Shown here in pieces: positions 51,920-61,081 of a stretch of 64,000 bases of DNA; position 1 is the stretch's first letter, and each line of letters starts with the position of its first letter. The DNA lies in NCBI GenBank assembly GCA_041060555.1, contig JBEUDS010000015.1; one strand, given 5' to 3'. A program made the translations under genes and the position numbers. The notes beneath the pieces were generated by a model, which saw nothing but the letters and a program-made list of their open reading frames with translations, was not told the origin of the DNA and did no database searches. Source of the stretch: CAUJIW01 sp963205175. Its GTDB lineage: Bacteria; Pseudomonadota; Alphaproteobacteria; Sphingomonadales; Sphingomonadaceae.

Positions 51920-52432
51920 ATGCTGTGGATTGGCCGCCGCACCACGGGCCCTTCGGGTGAAGGTGTGAGAACGGCCCGCGCCATGGGCGCCGCCCCCTTG
52001 AGCGCCCATGGCGAACGATTCCGGCGAGGATGGAGAGCAAGGACGCCGACGCGCGGTCGTCCTGTGCTCCTCGCGCTGGCTGGGCTCGCGCTTGCGCCCG
52101 GCCTGTCCGGCTGCTCGCCCGCTTCCAACGACAAGGATGCGGGCGAGCGGCATGACCGTCGCTCCGTCTCCAATCTCGTTGGCGAACATATCTATGCCTG
52201 CGCCGATGGATCGCGCGTGGACGCCGATTTCCTCGCCGACGGCCTGACCCTCGATCTCACGATTCTGCCGGATGGTCGTTCGGTGCGGCTGGTCGCGCCG
52301 GCCACCGGCCTCACCTTCGTGGGCGACAAGCTCAACGTGTCGCTCTCCGGCGGTGATCGGATGACGCTGTTGCGCCCCGATGCGCCGCCCCTGACCTGCA
52401 CGCGGCTCAGGTCCAATACCGCACCGCCCTGA
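51920..52432 (+). CDS. Putative lipoprotein with MliC-like C-terminal domain
   Basis: Protein of up to 170 residues. A basic N-terminal stretch leads to a lipobox signal (LALAGLALAPGLSGCSPAS). The mature part resembles the C-type lysozyme-inhibitor MliC fold: YACADGSRVDADFLADG, then strands and a closing LTCTRL, with Cys in YAC and TCT that could pair. The start is uncertain: ATG 51920 lies directly after the preceding stop with no ribosome site, and ATG 51983 also lacks one. The link to metal efflux is unknown. Confidence 0.65.
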   Translation: MLWIGRRTTGPSGEGVRTARAMGAAPLSAHGERFRRGWRARTPTRGRPVLLALAGLALAPGLSGCSPASNDKDAGERHDRRSVSNLVGEHIYACADGSRVDADFLADGLTLDLTILPDGRSVRLVAPATGLTFVGDKLNVSLSGGDRMTLLRPDAPPLTCTRLRSNTAPP

Positions 52433-52486
52433 CAGCGAGCCGCACGGTCCTCACCACAGAAGCGCGCCTCGCGAAGGAACCACGTC

Positions 52487-55018
52487 ATGATCGAAAAGCT
52501 CCGCCTCGAAATCCCCATACTTCTCCCCGACGTCACCGATGCGGCCGATGCCTGCGTCGGCAGGCTCGTCGCGGCGCTTAAGGACCGGCCCGGTGTCGAG
52601 CAGGCGCATGTGGTCGCGGCCGACGCCGCCAGCCCTGCGACGCTGTGCGTCCATTTCGACCCGCAAGTGGTGACGCTCGCACGCATCCGCGAACTCGCCC
52701 ATGCCTCGGGAGCGGAAATCGCGGACCGCTACGGGCATATCCTTTGGGAGGTCGATGGCATCGGTCACGCACGCCGCGCGCGCACGGTCACCGAAAGCCT
52801 TCGCGCCCTGTCCGGTGTGATCGAAGCGGACGCCTCGGCCGCCGGCATGGTGCGCATCGAATATGATCGCGATCAGCTCTCCCGAGACGACATCAGCGCT
52901 GAACTGACGAAGCTCGGCGCAACGCCCAGACCTGTGCCGGCGGCGGCAGATGCTCATGCCCGCCATGTCGATGGCCCTGCGCAACCGAAGCGGGAGCATG
53001 GCCCCGACGACGGTCACGATTACGCGCATGGCGGTCTGCTCGGGGCCAATACCGAACTGATCTTTGCGCTCGCCTGCGGCGCGACCCTGGGGATCGGATT
53101 CGCAATCGAGAAGCTGGTGGCGGGCGCGCCGGCCTGGCTGCCGTTTACGCTCTACGTGGCCGCCTATCTGTTCGGCGGCTTCTACACGCTGCGCGAGGCG
53201 ATCGACAATCTCCGGCTGAAACGCTTCGAGATCGACACGCTGATGCTGGTGGCGGCCGCCGGCGCGGCGGCGCTCGGCGCCTGGGCCGAGGGCGCGCTGC
53301 TGCTGTTCCTGTTCAGCCTCGGCCATGCGCTCGAACATTATGCCATGGGCCGCGCCAAGCGCGCGATCGAGGCGCTGGCCGAACTGGCGCCGCGCACCGC
53401 TACCGTGCGCCGCTCCGACGGCGGCACGAGCGATGTTCCGGTCGAGGATTTGAAGGTCGGCGAAATCGTCGTCGTGAAGCCCGACGAGCGTGTGGCCGCG
53501 GATGGATTTGTCGTGAAAGGCATCACCGCCATCAACCAGGCGCCGGTGACGGGCGAGAGTATGCCGGTGGACAAGCGTCCCGTGCTGGATGATGCGGCCG
53601 CCCGCGCCGATCCCGACCGGATCGACGCGGCAAGCAGGGTGTTCGCCGGCACCATCAATGGCAGCGGTCTCGTCGAGATCGAGGTCACGCGCCTGTCCAC
53701 CGAAAGCACGCTCGCCAAGGTGGTCAAGCTGGTCAGCGAGGCCGAAACGCAGAAGTCTCCGACGCAGCGGTTCACCGACAGGTTCGAGCGCTTCTTTGTG
53801 CCTGCGGTGCTGGCGCTGGCCTTCATCCTGCTGTTCGCCTGGGTCGTGGTCGATGAGCCGTTCCGCGACAGCTTCTATCGCGCAATGGCGGTGCTGGTTG
53901 CGGCAAGCCCCTGCGCGCTCGCCATCGCCACGCCCAGCGCCGTTCTCTCCGGAGTCGCGCGAGCGGCTCGGGGCGGCGTGCTGATCAAAGGCGGCGCGCC
54001 GCTCGAACTGCTCGGTTCGCTCGACGCGATCGCCTTCGACAAGACCGGCACGCTCACCAAGGGCGAGCCGCGCATCCATCAGGTCGTCACCGCGCCCGGC
54101 GTATCCAGGGAGGATATGATGGCGGTGGCCGTGGCGGTTGAATCGCTGAGCGATCACCCGCTTGCGCAAGCCATCGCGCGCGACGGGCGCGATCATATCG
54201 GCGAGCGTCAGGTTCCGCAGGCGGAGAGTCTGAAGAGCCTTACGGGCCGCGGCGTCTCGGCCGTCATCGGTGAGGACGAGGTTCTCATCGGCAAGGCCGA
54301 GATGTTTGGCGCCGACGGCATCGCTCCGCTCTCGCAGGGGATGCACGACATGCTCCCGCTGCTGCGCGAGACCGGCCAGACAATCATGATCGTCCGTCGC
54401 GGCGAGCGGGATCTAGGCGTGATCGGATTGCTCGACACGCCCCGTGAGGAAGCACGCGAGGCGCTCGAACGGCTGCGCGCGATCGGCATCCGGCGGATGA
54501 TCATGATCTCCGGGGATCACCAGCTTGCTGCCGAAGCCATCGCTCGGGACGTGGGACTTGACGAGGCTTGGGGCGATCTCCTGCCCGAAAACAAGGTGGA
54601 CGCGATCAAGAAGCTCCGCGCCGAAGCTAAGGTCGCGATGGTAGGCGACGGTGTGAACGACGCGCCCGCCATGGCGACGGCGACCGTGGGCATTGCGATG
54701 GGTGCGGCGGGATCGGACGTGGCGCTCGAAACCGCCGACGTTGCCCTTATGGCCGATAATCTCGACCATCTCCCTTTCGCGGTCGGCCTGAGCCGCCGGA
54801 CGCGATCCGTGATCCGGCAGAATGTATTCGTCAGCCTTGGCGTGGTCGCGCTTCTCGTGCCGGCGACGATCCTCGGGCTCGGCATCGGACCTGCTGTTGC
54901 AGTCCACGAAGGCTCGACACTGCTGGTCGTGTTCAACGCGCTGCGACTGTTGGCCTATGCCGACCCCCAACAGAGGCGTGCTCGGTCGCCCGCGTCCCCG
55001 AGCAGCGCTGCGCGCTAG
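52487..55018 (+). CDS. P1B-4-type heavy-metal translocating ATPase
   Basis: ATP-driven metal exporter of 843 residues. The membrane metal-site motif is SPC (474-476) rather than CPC, and HEGST (807-811) is in a C-terminal helix; together they define P1B-4 pumps (CzcP/CoaT/CtpD type; Co, Zn, Cd, Fe). The phosphorylation motif DKTGTLT starts at residue 518, and VAMVGDGVNDAPAMA forms the hinge. Unlike usual P1B-4 pumps of about 650-700 residues, it has about 180 N-terminal residues resembling two HMA folds but without any CxxC, then a His-rich linker (HARHVDGPAQPKREHGPDDG). Confidence 0.92.
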   Translation: MIEKLRLEIPILLPDVTDAADACVGRLVAALKDRPGVEQAHVVAADAASPATLCVHFDPQVVTLARIRELAHASGAEIADRYGHILWEVDGIGHARRARTVTESLRALSGVIEADASAAGMVRIEYDRDQLSRDDISAELTKLGATPRPVPAAADAHARHVDGPAQPKREHGPDDGHDYAHGGLLGANTELIFALACGATLGIGFAIEKLVAGAPAWLPFTLYVAAYLFGGFYTLREAIDNLRLKRFEIDTLMLVAAAGAAALGAWAEGALLLFLFSLGHALEHYAMGRAKRAIEALAELAPRTATVRRSDGGTSDVPVEDLKVGEIVVVKPDERVAADGFVVKGITAINQAPVTGESMPVDKRPVLDDAAARADPDRIDAASRVFAGTINGSGLVEIEVTRLSTESTLAKVVKLVSEAETQKSPTQRFTDRFERFFVPAVLALAFILLFAWVVVDEPFRDSFYRAMAVLVAASPCALAIATPSAVLSGVARAARGGVLIKGGAPLELLGSLDAIAFDKTGTLTKGEPRIHQVVTAPGVSREDMMAVAVAVESLSDHPLAQAIARDGRDHIGERQVPQAESLKSLTGRGVSAVIGEDEVLIGKAEMFGADGIAPLSQGMHDMLPLLRETGQTIMIVRRGERDLGVIGLLDTPREEAREALERLRAIGIRRMIMISGDHQLAAEAIARDVGLDEAWGDLLPENKVDAIKKLRAEAKVAMVGDGVNDAPAMATATVGIAMGAAGSDVALETADVALMADNLDHLPFAVGLSRRTRSVIRQNVFVSLGVVALLVPATILGLGIGPAVAVHEGSTLLVVFNALRLLAYADPQQRRARSPASPSSAAR

Positions 55019-55038
55019 CGGATGTGAGACGCGAGCCG

Positions 55039-55962
55039 ATGGCCTTCGACATCCGTCAACTGCGTTACGCCATTGCGGCGGCAGACCACGGCAGCTTCTA
55101 CCGCGCTGCTCGTGCCCTCGACATTGAGCAGTCCACTCTCAGTCGCAATATTCTGAAGCTGGAGCGTGCCGTCGGCATGCCGATATTCGAGCGCTCCCGC
55201 GCTGGTGTTACCCCGACGCTGGCGGGCAGTGCCTTCCTGCGCGGATCGAGATCGATCGTCACCAATGCGGACAAGCTCGTCGCGATGATGCGCGCTGCCG
55301 GTCAGGGCCGTGCTGGAGGCCTTCGATTGGGGCATAACAGTTCGGTTTCGGCAGGCCATCTGCGCGCGACCATGATGAGTTGGAGCCAGGCGCATCCCGC
55401 TGTGGAAGTCGAGTGCGTCGAGGCTGACCGCAGCGTTTTGCTCGCAGGACTGGATACCGGCGAGATCGATATAGCCATCCTGATGGGCGCACTGGCCCAC
55501 GAGGGTTTTCGATCCGAGCCGTTTTGGAGCGAACGAGTCCTGGTCGCGCTCCCGACGGCAAATCCACTGGCGGAATGCGAAATCGTGCATTGGACGGACC
55601 TGCGCAACGAACGCTTCCTGTTGCCCGCAGCCGATCCGGGCTCTGAAATTCGCGATCTACTGCTCGGAAGGTTGCCCGCGTCAGCGTCGAAGCCGGACAT
55701 TCGAATGCACCAATCGAGCCGGGAAACGATCCTGAGCGTTTTGGGCGGTGGCCGCGGCGTCACCATTGTGTGCGAGGGCGCCACCGGCGCGGTTTATCCC
55801 GATGTTGTGTATCGTCCGATCCATGGGGAACAAGGCCCGGCGTTGATCGGATATTCGGGCTACTGGCGGGATGACAACTGCAATCCTGCGCTTCGGCGTT
55901 TCCTTGAATTCATCAAGACACGGTATGCTCTGTCTTTTGATTTTACCAAGGAATCTCAGTAA
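55039..55962 (+). CDS. LysR-family transcriptional regulator of the transfer region
   Basis: Regulator of 307 residues with an N-terminal winged HTH (FDIRQLRYAIAAADHGSFYR, then STLSRNILKLERAVGMPIFE) and a LysR substrate-binding domain. A GTG at 55024 would add five residues; the ATG is used. LysR genes are regularly found beside trbI/DUF2274 in alphaproteobacterial conjugative elements, so it probably controls trb or excision genes. The effector is unknown. The gene lies between the metal cargo and the transfer genes. Confidence 0.88.
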   Translation: MAFDIRQLRYAIAAADHGSFYRAARALDIEQSTLSRNILKLERAVGMPIFERSRAGVTPTLAGSAFLRGSRSIVTNADKLVAMMRAAGQGRAGGLRLGHNSSVSAGHLRATMMSWSQAHPAVEVECVEADRSVLLAGLDTGEIDIAILMGALAHEGFRSEPFWSERVLVALPTANPLAECEIVHWTDLRNERFLLPAADPGSEIRDLLLGRLPASASKPDIRMHQSSRETILSVLGGGRGVTIVCEGATGAVYPDVVYRPIHGEQGPALIGYSGYWRDDNCNPALRRFLEFIKTRYALSFDFTKESQ

Positions 55963-55993
55963 AATGGCTAGGCAGGTTTATGGAGTGACCACC

Positions 55994-56302
55994 ATGTTTT
56001 CGGTTAGGACAATCGTCATCGTTCTGGTTACATTGCTCATCGGATTTGCGGGAGGTTTTATCTTGCGGCCCGTGATCGCGCCGATGCAACAGGCGGACGT
56101 CGACACGTTCACGTCGCCGGTAGCTCCAGCGTCCAGCCAGGCGCGCGGTACTCAGTATTTCATGTCGCATATAGACGAGGCGCGCCAAGTCGTGGCCGGC
56201 TGCCGCGACGGCACTGTGCGAGGCGGAGAATGCGCCAATGCCGAGGAGGCGATCATCAAGGTGGATGCGGAGGAGCGTCGGAGGCGCTTTCTCGGCAACT
56301 GA
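55994..56302 (+). CDS. EexN-like putative entry exclusion protein
   Basis: Protein of 102 residues with one N-terminal membrane segment (FSVRTIVIVLVTLLIGFAGG) and a short periplasmic part. The C-terminal half, VVAGCRDGTVRGGECANAEE followed by a charged helix, has the two-Cys pattern of EexN/TrbK exclusion proteins (C-x8-C with an NA). GGAG stands nine bases before this ATG; an ATG at 55964 with AAGGAA would add ten residues. Entry exclusion stops mating between cells that already carry the element. The assignment is by pattern and position. Confidence 0.6.
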   Translation: MFSVRTIVIVLVTLLIGFAGGFILRPVIAPMQQADVDTFTSPVAPASSQARGTQYFMSHIDEARQVVAGCRDGTVRGGECANAEEAIIKVDAEERRRRFLGN

Positions 56303-56317
56303 GCGCGCACAAGGTGG

Positions 56318-56542
56318 TCAGTTTTTCGCGTTGTGCCGTCCGCGTGCAAAACCCCGGTCGCTCGCCATGAACCGCGCGAGCATCGGCGCAATGAGCTTCT
56401 CGGGCGGCACGGCCTGAGCGCCGGTCTCTGCCGCGAGTGCGGCGGCGTAGGCAGTAAGATCGCGGTGAACGACGGCGGGTAGCTCGACAGTCACTTTGAC
56501 AGGTCGGTCATCAGCGATCGCTCCGAGCTTCAACTTGGTCAT
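56318..56542 (-). CDS. DUF2274 family protein
   Basis: Protein of 74 residues: KLGAIADDRPVKVTVELPA, then a helix with YAAALA and PEKLIAPMLARFMASDRGF. This is the DUF2274 family encoded after trbI in conjugative elements; a ribbon-helix-helix-like DNA-binding role is plausible. Its ATG overlaps the trbI stop by four bases. It ends convergent to the EexN-like gene 15 bases away. Confidence 0.9.
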   Translation of the reverse strand: MTKLKLGAIADDRPVKVTVELPAVVHRDLTAYAAALAAETGAQAVPPEKLIAPMLARFMASDRGFARGRHNAKN

Positions 56543-57765
56543 CGCGTTTCACCTATTGGTTCGAGGACGAGGTCGCGGGTGACGATCACGCGCAGCGGAT
56601 GGCCAGGCCGGATGGTGAGCGTCGGCTGCACGTTAAGCTGCCGACGCACGACCTGCTGGCCCGTCTGATTGATGGTCCCCTGCGTGCCCCAGCGCAGCGC
56701 TCGGCTCAGAGAGTCGTCGCCGCTGGTTGTGAGTTCGGATCCCACACCGAGAAGCGTCGAGATAGCAGCGGCCTTCAGCAGGTTGCCCCAATGCTGATTG
56801 ACCTGATCCTGGAGGCCCGCGAACCCCGCGCCATCGGCGCCGGGCTGGCGCTCGAGAACGATCGAGCGGCCGTCCGGCATGATGAGCCGGTCCCAGGCTA
56901 ACAGCACCCGCGTCTGCCCGGCTGCGATCTCGCTGTCATATTCGCCGATCAGCCGCGCGCCCTGCGGGATGAGCAGGATGCGGCCGGTCGGGCTGTCATA
57001 AACGTTCTGCGTGACCTGCGCGGTGATCTGGCCGGGAAGATCGGAGCGGATGCCGGTAATGAGGGCTGCGGGCACAATGCTTCCGGCCTGCACGATATTG
57101 GGCGATGCTGGCGCGCTTAGCCGCTCGACGCTCACCGTGCGCTGGTTCGACGCCTGCGCCATGAACGCCCGCTTCCCGGCCTGATCGCCCTCGGCGGCGG
57201 CCGCCTGCTGCTGCGCCGGCTGCGGCGCAGCCTGCCCCGGCAGGGCCACCGACGGGAGACCCGCCGTCCCGCTGTTGCCCGCATTGCCGCCGAGGAACAC
57301 GCTGCTCATGCGAGCGGAGTCGCGCTCCTGCTGCGCGCGCTGCCGGGCAGCTTCCTCTGCTTGCGCGCGCGGGTCAGGCTGACCCGGCTGCGCGCCGACC
57401 GGCAGCACCGGCACATTCTCGCCGCGCTGCTGGGCGGACACGATCGGCCGGCCGAGATCGCCCGGAAGCGGCGGGCCGAGACGCGGCGCCTGCGCATAGT
57501 CCCGCGGACCCGACGTGATGGTCTCGGCCGTGGCGCGGCTCTCGGTATTGTAGAGTTCTTCCGCCTGCCGCTCGCTGGCCGGTTTGAGGGCGTAGATCAG
57601 CGAGCCGCCGATGCCGAGCCCGGCGACGACGCCCATGACGGTCAGCGCCTTGCGCGACAGCCGCATCACGCGCGGCGGGTCGCCCCTGAGCTGGAATGGC
57701 CTCGGATCGGCAGGAGCCGGCGACGGAGCCGGATCAGCGGCAGGCATGTCGGTGCGATCGTTCAC
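56539..57765 (-). CDS. trbI: Conjugal transfer protein TrbI (VirB10-like)
   Basis: Scaffold of the type IV secretion core complex, 408 residues, spanning inner to outer membrane. A cytoplasmic Pro-rich N-terminus precedes one membrane helix (ALTVMGVVAGLGIGGSLIYA), a long Gln/Pro/Ala-rich linker and the TrbI/VirB10 C-terminal domain (VPAALITGIRSDLPGQITAQ, RILLIPQGARLIGEYDS). Overlaps trbG upstream and DUF2274 downstream by four bases each. Confidence 0.95.
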   Translation of the reverse strand: MNDRTDMPAADPAPSPAPADPRPFQLRGDPPRVMRLSRKALTVMGVVAGLGIGGSLIYALKPASERQAEELYNTESRATAETITSGPRDYAQAPRLGPPLPGDLGRPIVSAQQRGENVPVLPVGAQPGQPDPRAQAEEAARQRAQQERDSARMSSVFLGGNAGNSGTAGLPSVALPGQAAPQPAQQQAAAAEGDQAGKRAFMAQASNQRTVSVERLSAPASPNIVQAGSIVPAALITGIRSDLPGQITAQVTQNVYDSPTGRILLIPQGARLIGEYDSEIAAGQTRVLLAWDRLIMPDGRSIVLERQPGADGAGFAGLQDQVNQHWGNLLKAAAISTLLGVGSELTTSGDDSLSRALRWGTQGTINQTGQQVVRRQLNVQPTLTIRPGHPLRVIVTRDLVLEPIGETR

Positions 57766-58778
57766 GGCCGCCGCTCCCGTCCATCATTGCGCGCGATGCG
57801 GACGCGCTGCTCACTGCGCCGATCGCCCAGCCGCAGCTCTGCGGCGGCGAACAGGCGATCGACCACCATGTAGCGGCCCTGCACGCGGTAATTGACCAGC
57901 TCGGCGTCGCCGGCCGCACCGGCTACAAACAGCGGCGGCATCTCGCCCTGCGAGATCCCGGCCGGAAACTCGATGAAGACCTGTCGGCCATCGTCGAACG
58001 CGCGGACCGGACGCCACGGCGCTCGCTCGCCGTCGATCCGATAGCGGAAATTGAGCGCGGACACGTCCACGCCGCTCGCCACCGGCGCAGCGGTGGCTGC
58101 CGCCGCATTGGCGCTCCGCAGCGCGATGAGCTGATCCTGCGGGTAGGTCCAGGACACCGACGCCATGTAGGTCGAAGGCGTCGCGCGCAGTTCGAGGTGA
58201 TAGGTGCGGCGGTCGGTGTTGATGACGAGGTTGGTTGCGATGTCGGGCCGCGTGGGCTTCGCGAGGATATGAACGCGCGCGGTCGGGCCGCTGCCGCTGA
58301 TCGTGTCGCCGATAATCCAGCGCACAGTATCCCCGGCCGCGACCGGCCCCGGCCCGACGAGCTGCTCGCCTTCCTGCAAGGCAATGTCCGTCACCTGCCC
58401 GGGCGCGGTATAGACCTGATAGAGCGCACCATCGGTCCACGGATATTGCTGGATGGCGTTGAGGAACCCGTCGCGCACCGGCTGCACACGGGCGGCGGCG
58501 TTGGCGGCGCCGACGCGGCGGCGCGGATCGGCAGGCTCGGGCGGCGATGCGGATTCGCCGACCGGCTTCAACTGGCCGGGCAGCGGCAGCGGCTCGGGGA
58601 TCGTTACCACCTCGACCGCGCGTGGCGCTTCGGGCGCGGGCGTCGCTGCGATCTCGCGTGGCGGATCGTCGTAGGCGATTGCGGGCGGCCGGGCGGACGT
58701 GGTGGCGCAGCCGGCGAGCGCGGCTGCGGAGGCGATCAGCGCCGCCGATGCGACGCGGGGAAACGGTGGGCGCGTCAT
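57762..58778 (-). CDS. trbG: Conjugal transfer protein TrbG (VirB9-like)
   Basis: Outer-membrane-associated core component of 338 residues. It starts as a lipoprotein (LIASAAALAGCATTS), then a VirB9/TrbG beta domain with FRYRIDGERAPWRPVRAFDD and the closing VQGRYMVVDRLFAAAELRLG. The frame extends well upstream, but ATG 58778 overlaps the trbF stop and directly precedes the lipoprotein signal. Overlaps trbI by four bases. Confidence 0.94.
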   Translation of the reverse strand: MTRPPFPRVASAALIASAAALAGCATTSARPPAIAYDDPPREIAATPAPEAPRAVEVVTIPEPLPLPGQLKPVGESASPPEPADPRRRVGAANAAARVQPVRDGFLNAIQQYPWTDGALYQVYTAPGQVTDIALQEGEQLVGPGPVAAGDTVRWIIGDTISGSGPTARVHILAKPTRPDIATNLVINTDRRTYHLELRATPSTYMASVSWTYPQDQLIALRSANAAAATAAPVASGVDVSALNFRYRIDGERAPWRPVRAFDDGRQVFIEFPAGISQGEMPPLFVAGAAGDAELVNYRVQGRYMVVDRLFAAAELRLGDRRSEQRVRIARNDGRERRP

Positions 58779-59458
58779 TGCGACAGCTCCTTTGACCAGT
58801 TGAGGGCATTGACGAAGATGCCGAGCGGGTTCTTGCGCAGGGCGTCGGGCGTTCGCGGCGGCTGCACGACGACGGTGAGGATCGCCGACCAGCGTTCGGT
58901 GGCGGCAAGGCTGCCGTCCTGATAGCGGCGCTCGGTCCAGGCGACGCGGAAGCTGTCGGGCGACGCGCGGATCACGCTGGACACGTCCACCGCGACCTGC
59001 ACGCGGCCGACATTGGCGAACGGGTCGTTGGCGCGGGCGTAATCGTTGAGCGCCAGCGCGCCGCGGTCGGTCGTGAAATCGTAGGCGCGGAGCCAGTTCT
59101 GGCGGACGATGACCGGATCGGCCGGGATGCTGCGCACCTGCTCGATGAACCGCGCTAGGTGGAACGCCACCTGCGGATCGGTCGGACGGTAGCCGGCCTC
59201 GGCCGGCGCGACCGCCTGCGCTTCGCCGAGCCGATCGACCTGCACGACCCACGGCACGATATGGCCGCGCGCGGACTGCCAGATCAGCCCGCCGGCCAGG
59301 CCGCCCGAAAGAGCGAGCGAGCCAAAGAAGGCGAGCCGCCAGTTCTTCGCCTGCACGCGGGCAGAGCCGATGCGGTCGTCCCAGGCTTGGGCGGCGCGCT
59401 GGTAGGGCGTCGTGGGTTCGGGCGTCTGCCCGTAGCGGATGGTGGGGCGTCGGAACAT
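58775..59458 (-). CDS. trbF: Conjugal transfer protein TrbF (VirB8-like)
   Basis: Inner-membrane nucleation factor of 227 residues. The N-terminal cytoplasmic part YQRAAQAWDDRIGSARVQAK is typical, followed by one membrane helix (LAFFGSLALSGGLAGGLIWQ) and a periplasmic NTF2-like domain with ILTVVVQPPRTPDALRKNPL near the end. It lies six bases after trbL and overlaps trbG by four. Confidence 0.94.
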   Translation of the reverse strand: MFRRPTIRYGQTPEPTTPYQRAAQAWDDRIGSARVQAKNWRLAFFGSLALSGGLAGGLIWQSARGHIVPWVVQVDRLGEAQAVAPAEAGYRPTDPQVAFHLARFIEQVRSIPADPVIVRQNWLRAYDFTTDRGALALNDYARANDPFANVGRVQVAVDVSSVIRASPDSFRVAWTERRYQDGSLAATERWSAILTVVVQPPRTPDALRKNPLGIFVNALNWSKELSQ

Positions 59459-59464
59459 TGGCGG

Positions 59465-60772
59465 CTAATCCTTCTGGCTGAGATCGACGGATGCGCCGCT
59501 GCCGCCACCGTCACCGGAGCGCAGCGTGTGGGCGGCGACGGTCGCGCCGTGAGTCATGGTCTGGCGGCGCTTCATCGCGGCCGCCCAGGCGGGCGGACCG
59601 TCCGGCGACGGCGTTGGTGTTGACGGGTCGCCGGAGATCGTCCCGCCGGTGGCGGTCACGGCGGCGCGGCCGCCCGAGCGATAGCTGTCCTTGAGCGAGG
59701 CGGCCGCCCGGCGGAGCGGCGACATGGCTGCGCCTACGGCAGCCTTGCCGACGCCGCCGGCCCCACCCGCGACGGCGGCCGCGCCGGTCTTCCCGGCCGA
59801 GCCGAGCGCATAGGCGCTGCTGGCGGCCCCGGATGTGAAGGCCGCGCCGCGCGCCGCGCCGCCGATCGCACCAGCGACCGCACCGGCGCCAAGACGGGCG
59901 GCGGCCGCACCGCCGGCCAGCGCGCCGCCCGCGGCAAGCGCCGTGCCGGCCGCGGCACCCGCGCCGAGCGCAGGGCCGCCCGAGACGATGCCGTTGGCGA
60001 TCGACGGGCCGAAGATGCCAAGCCCGAGCAGGCAGAGCGAGGCGAGCGCGACAGCCATCGCGTCTTCGATCGTCGGCTGCGCGCCACCGAAGCCGGCGCG
60101 GAACTCGTCGAACAGGGTCGAGCCGATGCCGACGATCACGGCGAGCACCAGCACCTTGACGCCGGACGAGATCACCAGCCCCAGCACGCGCTCGGCCATG
60201 AAGGCGGTCTTGCCGAACAGGCCGAACGGGATGAGCACGAACCCGGCGAGCGTCGCCAGCTTGAACTCGATCAGCGTGATGAAAAGCTGGATCGCCAGTA
60301 TGAAGAAGGCGAGGATGACCAGCGCCCAGGCGAACAGCAGCACAGCGATCTGGATGAAGTTCTCGAAGAACGACACCCAGCCCATCAGATCGGAAATGGA
60401 TTCGAGGATCGGCTGGCCAGCTTCCAACCCGACCTGCGCTACGCGGCCCGGCTGGAGCAGCTCGGCGGCGGTGAAGTCGGTGCCCGAGGCTTTCAGGCCG
60501 AGGCCGGAGAAGCTCTCGAAGACGATGCGGGCGAGGCTGTTCCAGTTGCCGATGATGTAGGCGAAGACGCCGACGAACAGTGTCTTTTTGATGAGGCGGG
60601 CAAGAATGTCGTCATCGGCGCCCCAGCTCCAGAACAGCGCCGCAAGCGTCACGTCGATGACGATCAGAGTGGTGGCGATGAACGCCACCTCCCCGCCGAG
60701 CAGGCCGAACCCGCTGTCGATGTAGCGGGTGAAGACATCCAAGAAACGATCGACGACGCCGGTGCCGCCCAT
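59465..60772 (-). CDS. trbL: Conjugal transfer protein TrbL (VirB6-like)
   Basis: Polytopic inner-membrane channel component of 435 residues. The N-terminus MGGTGVVDRFLDVFTRYIDS is diagnostic, followed by about six membrane helices, then a very Gly/Ala-rich soluble C-terminal tail of about 150 residues, as usual for P-type TrbL. ATG 60772 is chosen by homology although the frame reaches farther up. It starts one base before the trbK-alt stop. Confidence 0.93.
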   Translation of the reverse strand: MGGTGVVDRFLDVFTRYIDSGFGLLGGEVAFIATTLIVIDVTLAALFWSWGADDDILARLIKKTLFVGVFAYIIGNWNSLARIVFESFSGLGLKASGTDFTAAELLQPGRVAQVGLEAGQPILESISDLMGWVSFFENFIQIAVLLFAWALVILAFFILAIQLFITLIEFKLATLAGFVLIPFGLFGKTAFMAERVLGLVISSGVKVLVLAVIVGIGSTLFDEFRAGFGGAQPTIEDAMAVALASLCLLGLGIFGPSIANGIVSGGPALGAGAAAGTALAAGGALAGGAAAARLGAGAVAGAIGGAARGAAFTSGAASSAYALGSAGKTGAAAVAGGAGGVGKAAVGAAMSPLRRAAASLKDSYRSGGRAAVTATGGTISGDPSTPTPSPDGPPAWAAAMKRRQTMTHGATVAAHTLRSGDGGGSGASVDLSQKD

Positions 60773-60773
60773 G

Positions 60774-61076
60774 TCAATTCTCCTGCGGGGTGGCCGCATC
60801 GGCGATGCGGGCGGCGGGACGCGCGCCGGGCGCGAGGAAGCGGCGGCGGTTCTCGGCCCAGGCGCGGAGGCAATCGGGATCGCTCGCGCCGGCCGGTCCA
60901 AGCGATTGACACCGGCGCAGCTCGATCAGCAGCGGGTCCGTCGCCGGGGTTTCGGCGACGGTCGCCGGCGCCTCGCGCGCGGGTTCGGGCGGCCGGCTCA
61001 TCTCGATCGCGGTCATAGTGATCGCGATGGCGACGAACACGATCGCGCCGATCCGGGCCAGGAGCTTGCTGTCCAC
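60774..61076 (-). CDS. Putative entry exclusion protein TrbK-alt
   Basis: Protein of 100 residues matching the TrbK-alt family of trb clusters: MDSKLLARIGAIVFVAIAIT membrane segment, a Pro/Glu/Ala linker, and a C-terminal RRCQSLGPAGASDPDCLRAW with the paired Cys of exclusion proteins. The GTG at 61076 is chosen because homologues start with MDSKLL; a TTG at 61085 is the alternative. Found between trbJ and trbL, as expected. Confidence 0.85.
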   Translation of the reverse strand: MDSKLLARIGAIVFVAIAITMTAIEMSRPPEPAREAPATVAETPATDPLLIELRRCQSLGPAGASDPDCLRAWAENRRRFLAPGARPAARIADAATPQEN

Positions 61077-61081
61077 GGGCG

